64,000 bases of DNA from the NCBI GenBank assembly GCA_032358255.1, contig JAULBX010027052.1, positions 1 to 64,000 of the forward strand. Direction: 5' to 3'. A program made the translations under genes and the position numbers. The notes beneath the pieces were generated by a model. That model had not been told where the DNA came from. It did no database searches and worked only from the letters and a program-made list of their open reading frames with translations. The DNA comes from Heterotrichella gracilis (taxonomy: Eukaryota; Sar; Xanthophyceae; Tribonematales; Xanthonemataceae). Shown piece after piece: positions 1 to 11,751 of the stretch (within the stretch, counting starts at the first letter, position 1; every line of letters starts with the position of its first letter).

Positions 1-2310
1 ACCCCTTGCTTAGTTGAACTCAAGACTCAACTCAAACTCAGGTGCTGAGCCAACGGCTGGGTCGACCGTTGGAGGGGTTGGGTGCTATTAGTTATACTTC
101 ACATGCATGGACATGGAGGGATGCATGGATCAACACCGGCGCATGCATTCCTGTCCTTACTAGCCGCTGCCAGGTACCAGCCGCATGTAGACCTCAGGCA
201 CTTAGGTCCTGCAAGATGCAATGGTGCTGCTCTCCACTGCCTGGTTGTGACCATGCTTCACTGTCATTCAGATGACTTTGGGTGGGGCTCTGAGTCATTC
301 CACAAGATGGGCCGGCAGAAGGTGGCCCTGGCACATGCGTTCATCAAGATGGGTTTCAGCCTGCTGCTGAATGACGTGGACACCGTCTGGATGCGCAATC
401 CATGGGAGTTCATCAACAAGTACCCTGAAGTGTCGGTGATGACATCCAGCGACCTGCTTGCAACTAGCGTTGACATGGGCGAGGAGCACTTTGAGCGCAA
501 GGACGCAATCTGGCCATCCATGAACATAGGTACATGACCCATTGCGCACCAAATAAGCACACTGTGATTGTCCATATCAAGTGTTACACTGGTATAGGCA
601 ATCACTAATGCACCGTGTGTGATATATTAAAGTCCTCCTGGTGAGTACCTTAAGTCTCAAAATGCCGTGAGCATTACACTGGATCCATCCATGGCAGTAA
701 AGAAGCACTGCAGACAATTCAAGCCTGAAAATTGTCAGAGCATTGCACTGATTGGATCCATGGGATTATTGCAACCCTGCAGGCATCATGTTCTTCAGAC
801 CAGACCCCCACGTGCTGGAGCTGGTAGATAAGTGGGACAGCATCATCAAAAACGATGACAAGGTGTGGGATCAGAACGCATTCAATGACGTTGTGAAGAA
901 TGGGATTGACATGGGCAAGACTCACCCAGACAACGACCGCATTGTCTATGGATTTGGTGGCCTGGTGACTGTGGGCGTCCTTCCAGTTGCTCAGTTTGCC
1001 AGCGGGCACACGTTCTTCACACAGAATCTGTGGAAGGTTTGTGCTCATTGATTTCCATCTATTTGTTTGTGACGCTTTGATGCGGATGTTACGCCGTAAC
1101 ACACATAGTGCAGGGGAGCTTAACCTTGTCAACGCTCCTGCAGACAAGGAAGGTCAAGCCATATGTGGCGCATGCTACCTTCCAGTATGGTGGAACTAAA
1201 GGCAAGAAAAATCGCATGAGAGAAGCGCTTCTCTTCTACGATCCACCAGCCTACTTTGAAGCTGAGAATGGTTTCATGTCAGTTGACTTGAAAACGCCAG
1301 GCAACCCAACAAACTATGCACAATGGGGGGCAGAAGACATGGTCAAGTATCACTACGATGGCATCAAAGCGCAGTTCAAACAACTGCACGCGGCATTTGG
1401 AATTGCGGTGGCTTTGAACAGGACCATCATCATGCCAAAGGTCAGTGGTGATGAGGGGCATTTGGCACTTTCTCGGTCCTGCTGACCATTGTACATTAAT
1501 TGAATGCTTTTTATAATTTAAGTCTGATTGAACATGCCACTGCACACTGTGTGGTGGGGGTATTGGGGCTGCGAAGAATGTGACATTGTCGTCTGACAGG
1601 ACCTGGTGCAGCAAGTGAATCCTTTTCTCTTTGGTGTGCAGATCATTTGCTTCTGTGATCGTTACTGGGCACAATTGGATCGCTGCCGCATCCCTGGTGC
1701 TGAGCAAATCACACTCCCTTTTGTCTGTCCATTGGATCATGTCATGGAGCCATTCCATTTTGATGATGACCCAGACCGCTTTGGAACACCTATTGCCTGG
1801 CGCGAGTACTCATTCCTGGACAACCCTAGGACTCCAGTGGATGTGAAGGTAAGGACTTGAAGCTAGTTGAAGGTCGTCCCAGTCTCTTGTCACAGACGTC
1901 TGTCTTTAAAGTGGTGCATACACATTACTGAACATATATTTAACGCTCAACAGTCCAATATGTATGTGCTCATATCCCTGCATTGGTGCCATTTGCAGGA
2001 GCTGCAGTTGAAGGTGGTGTTTGACGATGCAACTGACGTTCATGAAGAGAGGGTGGGCGATGGCACAGTGGTGCACCTACCAAGCTGGCCATCCACTGGG
2101 GAGCAGATAGTGGCGTGGCTTGGGAAGTACAGCCATTACAAGCGGATCCACTTTGGCAATGTGAACTTCCAATTTGCGGGTTTCACGGACAAGAAATCCA
2201 CGGTGTTTTTCACGCGCAGGCTATCCCACATGCCGGGGTTCTTTTGCTGCGACCAGCGAGGTGGCAGGCCATACAACCTGTTGCCACCATATGAGCGGCC
2301 ATACGGGTGA
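1..2310 (+). CDS. XEG113: XEG113-like arabinosyltransferase (GT77), 5' end outside window
   Basis: Likely a Golgi type II glycosyltransferase that adds arabinose to hydroxyproline-rich cell-wall glycoproteins. Exons read 272-529, 783-1036, 1114-1440 (or from about 1142), 1642-1848 and 1999-2310; all junction phases agree, giving about 450 residues. The first exon carries WGSESFHKMGRQKV and the metal-binding LNDVDTVWMRNP (DxD type), then SMNIG joins IMFFRP across the intron. This is the nucleotide-diphospho-sugar transferase core. The later part has AHATFQYGG, REALLFYDPP and FVCPLDHV, which I recognise from plant XEG113 and not from generic GT77 proteins. Bases 1-271 should hold an upstream intron and possibly another exon, but I could not fix it. 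The stop is TGA at 2308-2310. The family call is firm; the substrate is inferred from the Arabidopsis homologue. Confidence 0.85.
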
Positions 2311-3031
2311 TGTGTGTGTCAGAATGGTTAGCTAAGCTTTCAACTTGGTTCATTTCCGTGGATCACAGCAAAAATCAGGCAGTTTACAGGAAGTCAGTTT
2401 TGTGATTATCACGCATAATTTATGGCAACAACTAGGAACAAGGCAGACTGTGATCCATCGTTTTGCACTGTCCACTGCATTTTTATCTGACAGTCACGAA
2501 GAACAGCGACTCTTGTTCACTGGTGGCTTCTCTTGTTTCAAACGCAAACTGACTGCCCGGCGGGTAGGTCTTCGTCATGGTGGTGCGAGTGTCGATGGCG
2601 GTTGTTGTTGGCCACCCGTTGCCAGCAAGAAACTGCACAGGCACAGGGATGTTGAGCAGCCATACTGCTGATGATGCTGCAGACAGCACGTGCTGGGCAA
2701 ATTGTCTTGAATTCTTTCATTATCGCCCTCTTTACGGTGCAGCTAATGAGCAGCTAACACGCAATCATGACAAGTGTTGATTTGCCTGCCTGCATATCTT
2801 TGGCTGGCATGTACAATGGTCAGGCATTGGCTGCATGTAGGGGGTAGAAAGGTCATGTTTCATGCCCAGTCATGGCAATTGTTGCTTGCCAGCTCCAGGG
2901 TTGTATCAGTGGACCACCAGGTTTCAAATACTACCCCATTCCCTTCCCGCAATAGATTTCTGGTTACCGTCAACATTCCATTATGCCATCCTGACGCTGC
3001 TTACGATTTGAATGCATCCTTACATCAGATC
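2311..3031. other. Convergent intergenic spacer
   Basis: This spacer lies between the stop of the XEG113-like gene and the stop of the minus-strand methyltransferase, so it should hold both 3' UTRs. I see no extended coding pattern, RNA gene or long repeat in it. Confidence 0.6.
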
Positions 3032-5302
3032 TTAGGCGAAGTACCTGTCACAGTCGAATGCGCGAGGCGTGTGCACACGATCATCGATGCGTGGCGTTTG
3101 CAACCGTGCACCCCAGCACCACACCTGCTTCAATGCTGCAGGGTTGCGGGGGCAGCCAAACCTCCATGTCTTGAGCAGCTCCGAGCCCCTGGTCCGGGTG
3201 TCCCGTATCACTGCTTCCGTCACAGAAGTCGTAATGAAGACGCTTCCATGTGCTGAAGCCCCTGCAGTGCATAGAAGAGCAATCTTTGTGACGCTGGTGT
3301 AAGCATTGAGCTTGAACACTTTTGGTCTAACTATAGCAGGAGATAGTGAGACCAAAATAAATATGGTCCATTAATTTTAAAATCGCATTAAATGGATGCG
3401 ATTTAATAAATGATCGCCCGTCATTTAGCGGGCGAGGGGGATTTGGTCTAACTATAGCAGTCCTGTCATATTGAGCGCAACAGCGCAAGCGCAAGAAGAA
3501 GCCATACTTCTTGTTCTGTCTAAGTTGGCATGCATGGACGTGCAGGACCTCTTTGCAACCACTAGGTAGCGTGCAAGCGTGCACTGGATACACATAGCGC
3601 ATCCACTGGGTGCACATACCGCATCCTGCTACCCATGCACTGGCGCTGTGGCCACCCTAAGGACCACAATGCCCACAGTACAAGCATCAGCCATAGGGGC
3701 ACATACACAAGTACCCATGCGCCTGCTAGCCATTTGGATCCATAATCAATAACCTAACTATGGTGCTTGGACCTCACCTGCTGCTGCCTGCAGCATTGCA
3801 TCCACCTCCCGGGGCTCCAGATACATTAGCAGCCCCTCAGCAACCCACATAGTGGGAGCAGTGGGGTCAAACCCCTGCTGGGCGAGCTGATCAACCCACC
3901 CAGGGAAGCCCAGGTCCGCCACCACAGGGTTCCATTTCCCTGCCTTGAGCGGGTGTTTGTAAGCAACGGTGCCCTGCGCAGGTGCACCATCTGCACTGGG
4001 ATGTTCACGGCGCAGCTGTGCGCCTGCAGCGATCAGGGTGGCTTGCTTGGCTGCAAGGACGTCCTGCCGATCCACCTCAAACCATGCCACACCTGCATGC
4101 AGAGTGCGCTGAGTTCACCCTGGGGAGTGCTCTCCATGATCGGTACACATGCACAGCACAGTCACATGCTGTGCTGTTTCACAGTGGCACCAGGGGTGTT
4201 AATATATAAACCAGGAATCCTGGTTTATATATTAACACCCCTGGTGGCACTGAGGCAACCGCTGACGCACAAGCTTTCTCGAAAATCATGGCAGCGCAGA
4301 TGCATTCGGTTGCATGTGCAAACACAATACATAACTACCTGTAACAACGGCACAAACACAAATGAACCAATATGACAGCTACCAGGTTCAGGATTATTAC
4401 CCTCAGGGAGTGGCAACCTCCATGGTCTCGAGTCCATGCCTGCCCCCAGCATCACCACCTGGCGAGGCGCTTGCACCATGCTGCACTGTACCCTGACAGA
4501 GCCAGCGCATGCTGCATCATCATCATCATCGGCCACCAGCTGGACGCCAACTGGCCGCGGGTGGGTGTCAGCATTGAGCGCCTCCAGTATGGCCTGGTCG
4601 AACCAAACTGTCCGCACAGCCATCCGCCCAATCTTGTACCGCCGCCGAGTGCGCTGGTGAGGCGGGACGGCGTTGCCGTCATACCGCTTGACCACACACG
4701 GGAGTCATGTTAGCGGCAACCAAGGTGCAGCTTGCATGCACACCACCCACACGCTCGTGCTTGCCCGTGCATGTTAGACTACTGCTTGTTGTTGTGCAGC
4801 ACAGTTTATCACTGATAGTATCAGAAGCAGGGCTCATTTCCACGTGCTAGGTGCAGGACTTGCAGGACGTGAAGTGAGCGCACCAGCTGCCTGCTGCGCG
4901 AGTTGCTGACTGCCTTCTTGCCAGCTAGGACCTTTGCTAGGGGGTCGTCAAACAGCCTGTCCTCTTCCTCCGCCTCGATGGCCCTTGCAGCTGAAGCCAA
5001 GCAGGGAACGCAACATAAGGACCAAGCACTGAGGGCACAGGGTATAGGGCAGGGAAGGCAGCAGTACAACAACACTGTATGCGCACAACAGTTGACTGCA
5101 CACCAAGCAAACAACCCAACAGGAGTGTCCCACCTGCTATGAGGCGTGCCGAGAAGGACACTACACCGTCAAGTCCATCGTACTGGTCGTCGTTGTTCTG
5201 AAGCGCTCTGAGTATGCACGCAGCCAGCCGGGTAGCAGCTTTTGTTATCAGCGCAACCGTGGCGACGCCAACTGCTGTTTTTCGGATGAAAACTGCCGCC
5301 AT
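3032..5302 (-). CDS. SAM-dependent methyltransferase, TIGR00027/LCM-like family (paralogue A)
   Basis: Predicted O-methyltransferase of the leucine-carboxyl-methyltransferase fold; substrate unknown. Five exons on the minus strand: 5302-5134, 4990-4869, 4686-4401, 4092-3778 and 3261-3032, 1122 nt in all (373 residues). The N-terminus has a hydrophobic alanine-rich stretch (an anchor or targeting signal). RLIAAARAIEAEEEDRLFDDP is split by intron 1. RTVWFDQAILEAL, the SAM-binding VVMLGAGMDSRPWRL, WFEVDRQDVLA and WVAEGLLMYL follow in family order. Paralogue B, head to head at 5811, shares all these blocks, but A has one exon where B has two. The C-terminal exon keeps the B-like SVTEA and TWRFGC blocks and then diverges strongly, so the tail may be non-functional or newly specialised. 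Introns 3 and 4 hold unusual foldback repeats. Confidence 0.85.
3321..3460. repeat. Triple-hairpin block between 19-bp direct repeats
   Basis: Inside the last intron of methyltransferase A, TTTGGTCTAACTATAGCAG occurs at 3321-3339 and exactly again at 3442-3460. Between them lie three stem-loops. The first is TTTGGTCT (3321-3328) against AGACCAAA, with inner ACTAT/ATAGT pairing. The second is AAATCGCAT against ATGCGATTT with a 7-nt loop. The third is TCGCCCG against CGGGCGA. It resembles a tandem-duplicated or MITE-like foldback element, or a structured intronic RNA; no coding capacity is visible. Confidence 0.75.
4182..4252. repeat. 71-bp near-perfect palindrome in an intron
   Basis: The arms 4188-4216 and 4218-4246 are perfect reverse complements (29 bp) around a single central base at 4217. 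After one mismatched pair (4187/4247) the pairing continues five more bases to 4182 and 4252. It lies in intron 3 of methyltransferase A. Such a long spacer-free palindrome is a foldback element or a recent inverted duplication; the transcript would form a strong hairpin. No obvious target-site duplication flanks it. Confidence 0.85.
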
Positions 5303-5810
5303 TGCGTGATAAGGGTCGCTAGTACCTTGCAGGTCTCACTATCGTGGTCGCTAATAGTCGGGCATTATCAGCATGCATGCATCTGCACATGGCTTGCTGT
5401 ATTTGCATGCACTGCTTGACAGTGAACAACTTTGACGCTGAACGTCATTTCGTCAAGTCCCGATACTTTGGAAGGATTAACGTGTCGAGGCCAACGACCA
5501 ACCTGTTGTAATGCCTTTGCAAACCGAGTGCCCAGGGTTTAGCGGGCACTGGAGAACTGCTGGGCAATAAATAACAGTTCCACTGCTTGCGATAGTTGGC
5601 ATAGGTTGGCATCAGCTTTCTCGGACTTGATGGTAGCATGGTGTCGTGTTGCTAGTTGTCCAAGCACCCGAACGTTCCCCATGCATGCATATATGTGGCC
5701 AAGCGAAACCCTCCCCTTTACGTAAAGTGACACGAGCATGCCCCTAAACAACGCTGTCTCTGTCCACATGCGCTGCCCTGTTCGCAAGTTGTAACCTTTT
5801 ACTGCTCACG
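5303..5810. promoter_or_regulatory. Putative bidirectional promoter between methyltransferase paralogues
   Basis: This 508-bp gap separates the start codons of the two head-to-head methyltransferase genes, so both promoters must lie here or overlap it. I see GCATGC-rich stretches but cannot assign a TATA box or initiator with confidence. Confidence 0.5.
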
Positions 5811-8028
5811 ATGCTGCAGCGCATCTCTCCTGTCAAGTTCCTGATCTTTTCTGGGGCATGCCGTGTGTTCTATGAATGCGGCAGGCACCTATACCTCAAG
5901 CTGTCCAGTCTCAACGACAAAGATAGCACAGATCAGAGTGAAGGTGAAGAAGAAGGTGTGCAGAGTGAACCCTCTGGAGACAGCAGTGCTGCTGAAATGG
6001 CAGCAGCTGATGCCCCTGGCACCCACCATGCACTGATAGATGATGGCGACTTTGGAGCCACAGTGGACCAGCTTGTCTGCCTAGACGAGGCCTTTGATGA
6101 AGCTGACAGGGAGACGTTACTGTTGATGGAGGAAGAATCCTCAGCCAGTGGGAGTGCTGGTAGGCCCGAAGATGCCGCTCCAAGCAGTGAAGCAGCAGTC
6201 AAAGACCCAGCAGGGCAGGCTCCCCACACGCAAACAGAGGAAGAGGAGCTGGCTGGTATGCTTCTGCGATTAATGACGATGCTGGTGCTGTTGCCATTTG
6301 CTCTCTTGGCGCGTGACTCAAGGTCTGTGTGCTGCTTGCAGACGTAGTATCAGAGTCAAGCCGGTTGATCGCAGCTTGGAGGGCTATAGAGACTGCCCAA
6401 GAAGACAGCCTGTTCAAGGACCCACTGTCGCACTTCCTGGCGGGAAGCTCTGCAGTTGCCCAAGCTTCAGACATTTCGCACGTGAGCTTTCTGTCTCCTT
6501 GGTGCACGTGTGGTGCTGCGGGCTGTGCCAGCATCTGAGTTGTGTTTCTTTCAGGTCTTGGCGTCGTTGTACAGACTTCATAATTACTGTCTTTGGCTGC
6601 CATGTGTAGGCCTACGAGCGCAACGGCGTAGCAAAGCTCCGCACTGACAAAGTGAGCAATGTCGCAATCAGGTATGGAATTTTGTAGCAGCCATGGTCCT
6701 GTCACCCAAATGCAAACGACAAGCTTTAAACCTACCTCACCCATTGAGTCACTCATTCATTCATGGTTTCCATGTGATCAGGGTCATCTGGTTGGACGAC
6801 TGGCTGCTCAAGTCCCTAGACAGCGCCACACACCCCTCGCCCTCCATCAGCCTCTCGCTGAATGGCAACGGCTCCGCAGTGTCAGTTGGGCTGGCACCAA
6901 GCGTTCCAAAGCAGGTGGTGATACTGGGCTCAGGCATGGACACCCGGCCATGGAGGCTGGACCTTCCCCAAGGTGCTGCTATGCATGGCGTCCTCTAAAT
7001 TGTGACATGGAGCGCTGCACTGCCATGTGCCATGGCCACTTGCATGTTTGTGGAAGGCGCTGCCTCCCATGCTGTTAAATATGCGTTGAATCCTCTAGAA
7101 TTGTATCGCTTTTCCCTATCATCTGATCTGCTAGACCTGATGCAGCACTTTTAAAAGGCAGCATTGTCATCTTATGTGACGTAAATGTTTGCCTGTGCTG
7201 GCCTGCATCAAGCATCTTGCATTCCCCATGCAGGCGTTCACTGGTTTGAAGTGGATCGGAGCAACGTCCTGGCTGTCAAGTGCAAGCTGTTGGCCAAGCA
7301 CGGCGCTGCAATCGCCAGCAGCCAGGCAGCCGACTCCAGCTCCACAGCGCAGTACCCAATGCGCGCTGCCAGCTGGACGTCACTGGAGGCTGATTTGGTT
7401 CAGCGGGACTGGAGCCAGGCGTTGTTGGAAAAGGGCTTTGATCCCGAGGTGCCAACTGTGTGGATTGCGGAAGGCCTGCTGATGTATCTGGCGGAAGAGG
7501 AGGTGGCAAAGATGTTCCAATCCATGGCAGGTATGCTCTGTGCTTGGGTCTGCATGTCAAATGTCCTTCAGCTGGAATCAAGCAGCCCACAATCTCTCAT
7601 GATGTTTCGCCCAATCACCTTGAGGTCACGTGATCCGATTGCTCTACTGAGCCCTGGTGTGCATTGGGCATCCCGTCTGTACACCTTGACCCATTCCAGG
7701 ATCTGAGCTGAGCGCGTTGCATTTGATTGCAGACGTTTCCGCCAAGGGCAGCATCTCCATCGTCCAGTCCATGACCGAATCCTACATGAGCAACCCGGAG
7801 GCCTACCTGCCCTTCTCTAAGGAGCTCATAGACACATGGAAGTTTGGGTGCAAGGATGACCCTACAGAGTTCTTTGCTGGCAACGGCTGGACGATACTGC
7901 GGGCTGACACGCGCGCGCGCATGGCGCAACAGTACGGGCTGCAGCCAAGCGAATGCTCGTTTGATTGCACGGTGGATTCTTTGGTAGACCGCAAATCGCT
8001 CTTCATCTTGTCTACCGTCAGCAAGTGA
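5811..8028 (+). CDS. SAM-dependent methyltransferase, TIGR00027/LCM-like family (paralogue B)
   Basis: Predicted O-methyltransferase; substrate unknown. Six exons: 5811-6255, 6342-6481, 6610-6671, 6782-6972, 7234-7530 and 7733-8028, 1431 nt (476 residues). Residues from about 1 to 150 are a family-unusual N-terminal extension: a short hydrophobic start followed by a long acidic Ser/Glu/Ala-rich region, probably disordered. The catalytic part has SSRLIAAWRAIE, VIWLDDWLLKSL, the SAM-binding VVILGSGMDTRPWRL, HWFEVDRSNVLAVK, WIAEGLLMYL and a full C-terminus ending with LFILSTVSK. Compared with paralogue A it has one extra intron, and its C-terminal domain looks intact. A TGTAA motif (8113-8117), the usual chlorophyte polyadenylation signal, lies about 85 nt after the stop. 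Confidence 0.87.
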
Positions 8029-8160
8029 GTTGCATTGCTTTGCTTTGCGCCAGTGCCACACACTCTTTGCCAATCTTGTATTGGCACACTTGCCTCTTTG
8101 CAATCAATTACGTTGTAAGTGGTTTTGGTCCACGTGTTGACAGGACATGTGCGTTGTTTG

Positions 8161-8190
8161 CATGCATTCGAGCAGTACAGCCAGATTAGC
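8161..8190 (+). repeat. Dispersed 30-bp repeat, copy 1
   Basis: The 30 bases match 47285-47314 at 29 positions; the shared core is AGCAGTACAGCCAGATTAGC. The flanks do not match, so this could be the conserved end of a short interspersed element. Confidence 0.7.
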
Positions 8191-9478
8191 CTGGTCTGCA
8201 TGCCAATTCAATGCACAACCACGCGACTGTTTCCCCGAAAAATCTCGGGGCCAATCATCGTGAGCCATAGGAACCTTAAATGTAGCATCCAGTTGTGGAG
8301 ATTTGATCTATCGCAGCAAACATTCCCCCGCCCCCCAACAATGTACTACTCAGCGGCTTAAGGTCAAGTATTCAATAGTTGGGTTTTTTTTCTTTCTTTA
8401 ATGCACGTGTTCATATTCCAAGCCCTCCTTAGTTTCCTTGGGATTCCAAAACCATGCACTGCGTTGCCTTTTTAATTTTGTTGCATATATGCATCGCATA
8501 AATCTGTGCGCTGTGTAGTAACACTACTGGGCTGAAGTCTTATCGCTCTGCTCTGTGCGTGCTGACCCCTTTCTGAAATGATTACATGCATCGCATTGAT
8601 AGCACAGCGCGGGAGGTTGGCAAATACTGCAGCAGGATTTTCAAGACAGTGGGCGCCGTGGCTGGCATTCACGGGCATGTGCATGGCTTTGGAGCGAGCT
8701 AAGCCTTGCAACTTCGGTTACATCTTTCATGGAATTGCAAATCATGTGGCACCCTGCACTTCGTTCTTCTGTTCAAGTGGCAAGCATTTTAAAATTTCGA
8801 AAGTCAAAACCCTCTACCCCTCATTTTGCGCTTGTTTAACCCTGATCCACTGTGCACCTGTGTGTGTCATTGGTGGCAACTCTTGTGACCTTCACCCCCA
8901 CTGCCACGCACCTACCCCCCCACCTGGGTCCCCACTTGTTGTGAGCACAACTGGCGGTGACTGTGCGCCACCGCCGCCAAACAACGTCAGCTTCCCCTCG
9001 GCTAGGAGCAGCTAGCTGTGTTGGAATTACAAGTGGCCAGTTGTCCGCAGACGGGCTGATCACACCAGCAAATTAACCGTTCAACGTAAATGGCATGGGA
9101 CACACTGATCACTCGAAGGTCTGATCAGTCCAGTACATAATCACTGGTGGCAGCAGCAAACCTGAGCAACAACAAAGGGCGTGCGCAAACTCCACCAGTT
9201 GTTGTGAAAAGACGCCCAAGACGTTTACATTGCACCGCGCGGAACACCTATCTTGGCTGCAGGAAGCGTGTGTGTGCTGTGGCCTTCAGATCCCGATCTT
9301 GTGGTGACGCCCCCTTGATTACCGTCCAATCAGTAACATACAGCCACGGGCCCTGGCAGCAGGTGCACACTACCCTGCCTGTTTTGGGGGCACGCTTGAA
9401 ATCTACGTAACTTCTACGTAACTTGTGAGGTAAGCCCACGCGAACTCGCTCTAGCTTCAGCAGTAGCTCCGGCGCGCT

Positions 9479-9526
9479 ACTGTATGGGTGCGCCAGCTTG
9501 GACAGTGCGCTTGGCACCCATACAGT
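9479..9526. repeat. Short hairpin upstream of the translocator gene
   Basis: ACTGTATGGGTGC at 9479-9491 and its exact reverse complement at 9514-9526 enclose a 22-nt loop that can partly pair further. It ends about 300 bp before the translocator start codon, so it may lie in the promoter or 5' UTR. Function unknown. Confidence 0.6.
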
Positions 9527-9823
9527 GGCGCCCGGGTTCAAAATACAGTTGATCCACTGCAACCAGTCGTTGCAAAGGGCATGCAATATGGTTTGGAGCC
9601 CTGTGCGCGTGTGTGGGTTGCCCCTGCTGTGCATTCTGCCACCCTGTGCACTTCTGCTCGCCCGGGGGAGTGTGTTGCTACTGGCCCTTATCACATACAG
9701 GCCAACTTTCAAGTGCGTTGGTTGCAAGTTTGGTCCTTCATTGCCCGCATGTGACATCCTGCCAGTTAGTAGCACGGTGGCTCAAGGTGCACCTTCTTGC
9801 AGGGTAGAGAAACAGCAGGCAAC

Positions 9824-11751
9824 ATGGCTGAGAAAAAAGAGCAAGAGGAGAGCCTGTACAAGCAGGCCATCGTGGCATACGGGTATGATCTTGCAGCCCA
9901 AGTTCAGGGCGTGTGAGCAAGCTGATTAGCCTTTGGTGGGCACCTTTGATTTTGGAAGACCTTCAATAACAAGCGGCGTTTGCACGTGCAGGTGCATGGC
10001 CATATGGATCACCCTCAGTGCCACGGTTATCCTCTTCAACAAGTACCTGCTGATCTCTGTGTTCAAGTTCCCCATTACCTTGACCTTGTGGCACATGATC
10101 TTCTGTTCGGCCCTGGCCTGCGCGCTCATCTATACTGGCCGAGTCCCTGCCATGGCGGAGATGAACTATGACCTATATGTGAGGTAAGCTTCCGCCAGCA
10201 CAAGGAGATGGAATATATCAAATTTTGATTTTATGTGCCATTGTATCATGCTGCATATACTATTTGCTGATACTGGGTACTGGGCACTCTGCCCCATAAA
10301 TGGTCCATGCCATGAGGGTTGGTGGTGCCACGCACACGTTGTCAACGACGCTTCCCTTTGCAGGACGATTGTGCCAGTGGGTGCTTGCTTTGCCATCACC
10401 CTTTGGCTTGGCAATGCAGCGTACATGTACTTGAGCGTGTCCTTCATCCAGATGCTTAAGGTAATTCGTTGTTCAAAAATCCGCCATGCCCGCTGTTCCT
10501 GTTTGAAGAGGGCTTCGCCAGGCAATCCCACTTCCCTCCTGCCACTGCCATGTTTTTGCATGGAAATAGCACGCATTGCCAGTTACCACTTGGGGCAGCT
10601 ATTGACAACTGGTGTTTGAATGCAGGCGCTGATGCCGGTGTGCGTATTCTGCGTCGGATGCTCATTTGGCACTGAAAGTTTCAGCCCAAAAATCATGGTC
10701 AATATGCTGGTCATTAGCGCCGGGGTGGCGTACGCATCAGCAGGCAAGGATACGCCAACATAAAATATGGACAATGGTTACCGCCCTTTTTACTGCTTGC
10801 GGCATGCCTGCTGATGCCACTGGTTCTTGCAGGGGAAATCAACTTTGTGCTGATCGGTGTGATGTACCAGCTGTCTTCCCTGGCGTCGGAGTCCACCCGC
10901 CTGACCCTCGTGCAAATCCTGCTGCAAAAGAAGGGCTTGAAGCTGAACCCCATCACCACACTGTACTACATTGCGCCCTGCTCAGCTGTGTTCCTTTTGG
11001 TCCCGTGGGCATTCCTGGAGGCGCCAGTGTTCTTCAACGGCTTCTCAACCATTGAGTTCACCTCAAGGACAGCGGTTCTGCTGTTTTTGAACGCATTATC
11101 TGCCTTCGGTAAGTCTGCTCCTCACATTTATGCGCATGCGACTGTTTTGGGCAGTGGCCTTCAACATTCCTTACCCGGCAACAAAGAGCGGCATGTCGGC
11201 GTGTCTGATCATTGGCTGTACGAGTGCAACACCAGGCTTGGTCTGAATCGCGCCAAACGCTCCTCATTCCCATGGTGCAGCCCTCAATCTGTCAGTGTTC
11301 CTGCTGATTGGCAAGACCTCTGCGCTGACCATGAACGTGGCCGGAGTCATCAAGGACTGGCTATTGATTGCGCTCTCTGTCAATCTCATCGGGTACGTGG
11401 CATACCTGTGTAGTGCTCTCAGGCAAAGATGCCAAAAGTGACTCTCCCTGCTATTAAAAGTATTGCCAAGCCACCCACACCCAAATGCACAGCCCGCCAA
11501 TGGTTGCTGCCCCATGCTGTGGCATGCATTACCAGTATTGTCTAATGATGCTGACAAATCACTGTGCATTGTGCAGTGACCCTGTATCGGGGCAAAGCCT
11601 GGCAGGGTATTTTGTTGCCTTTGTGGCTGTGTGCTTCTACAACTACCTGAAAATCACGGAGGCCAAGAACAAGGCAGGAGCTCCCAGGGTAGAGGACAAA
11701 ACCGAGGAGACGCAAGCGCTCATTGGCAATGGCAAGGGCAACCACGCTTGA
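9824..11751 (+). CDS. Sugar-phosphate/phosphate translocator (TPT/DMT family)
   Basis: Membrane antiporter of the triose-phosphate/nucleotide-sugar transporter superfamily, closest by eye to plant At3g17430/At1g48230-type proteins, probably in Golgi or plastid envelope. Seven exons: 9824-9882, 9992-10183, 10364-10460, 10626-10743, 10833-11108, 11281-11392 and 11577-11751, 1029 nt (342 residues). The N-terminus [17 protein letters not shown] has no clear transit peptide. Signature blocks in order are [70 protein letters not shown] and FYNYLK. About ten hydrophobic helices can be drawn. Intron 4 starts with GC (AG|GCAAGG at 10743/10744), a GC-AG intron supported by phase and by the conserved join GEINF. 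Substrate not predictable. Confidence 0.9.

Larger units (their letters stand above)
8029..9823. other. Long intergenic region without a supported gene
   Basis: This holds the 3' UTR of methyltransferase B and the 5' region of the translocator. No stretch shows coding conservation or exon-like structure. Small features are a TGTAA motif near 8113, a 30-bp sequence repeated at 47285 (8161-8190), a T-rich tract near 8383, a duplicated CTACGTAACTT near 9403-9424 and a hairpin at 9479-9526. Confidence 0.55.
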
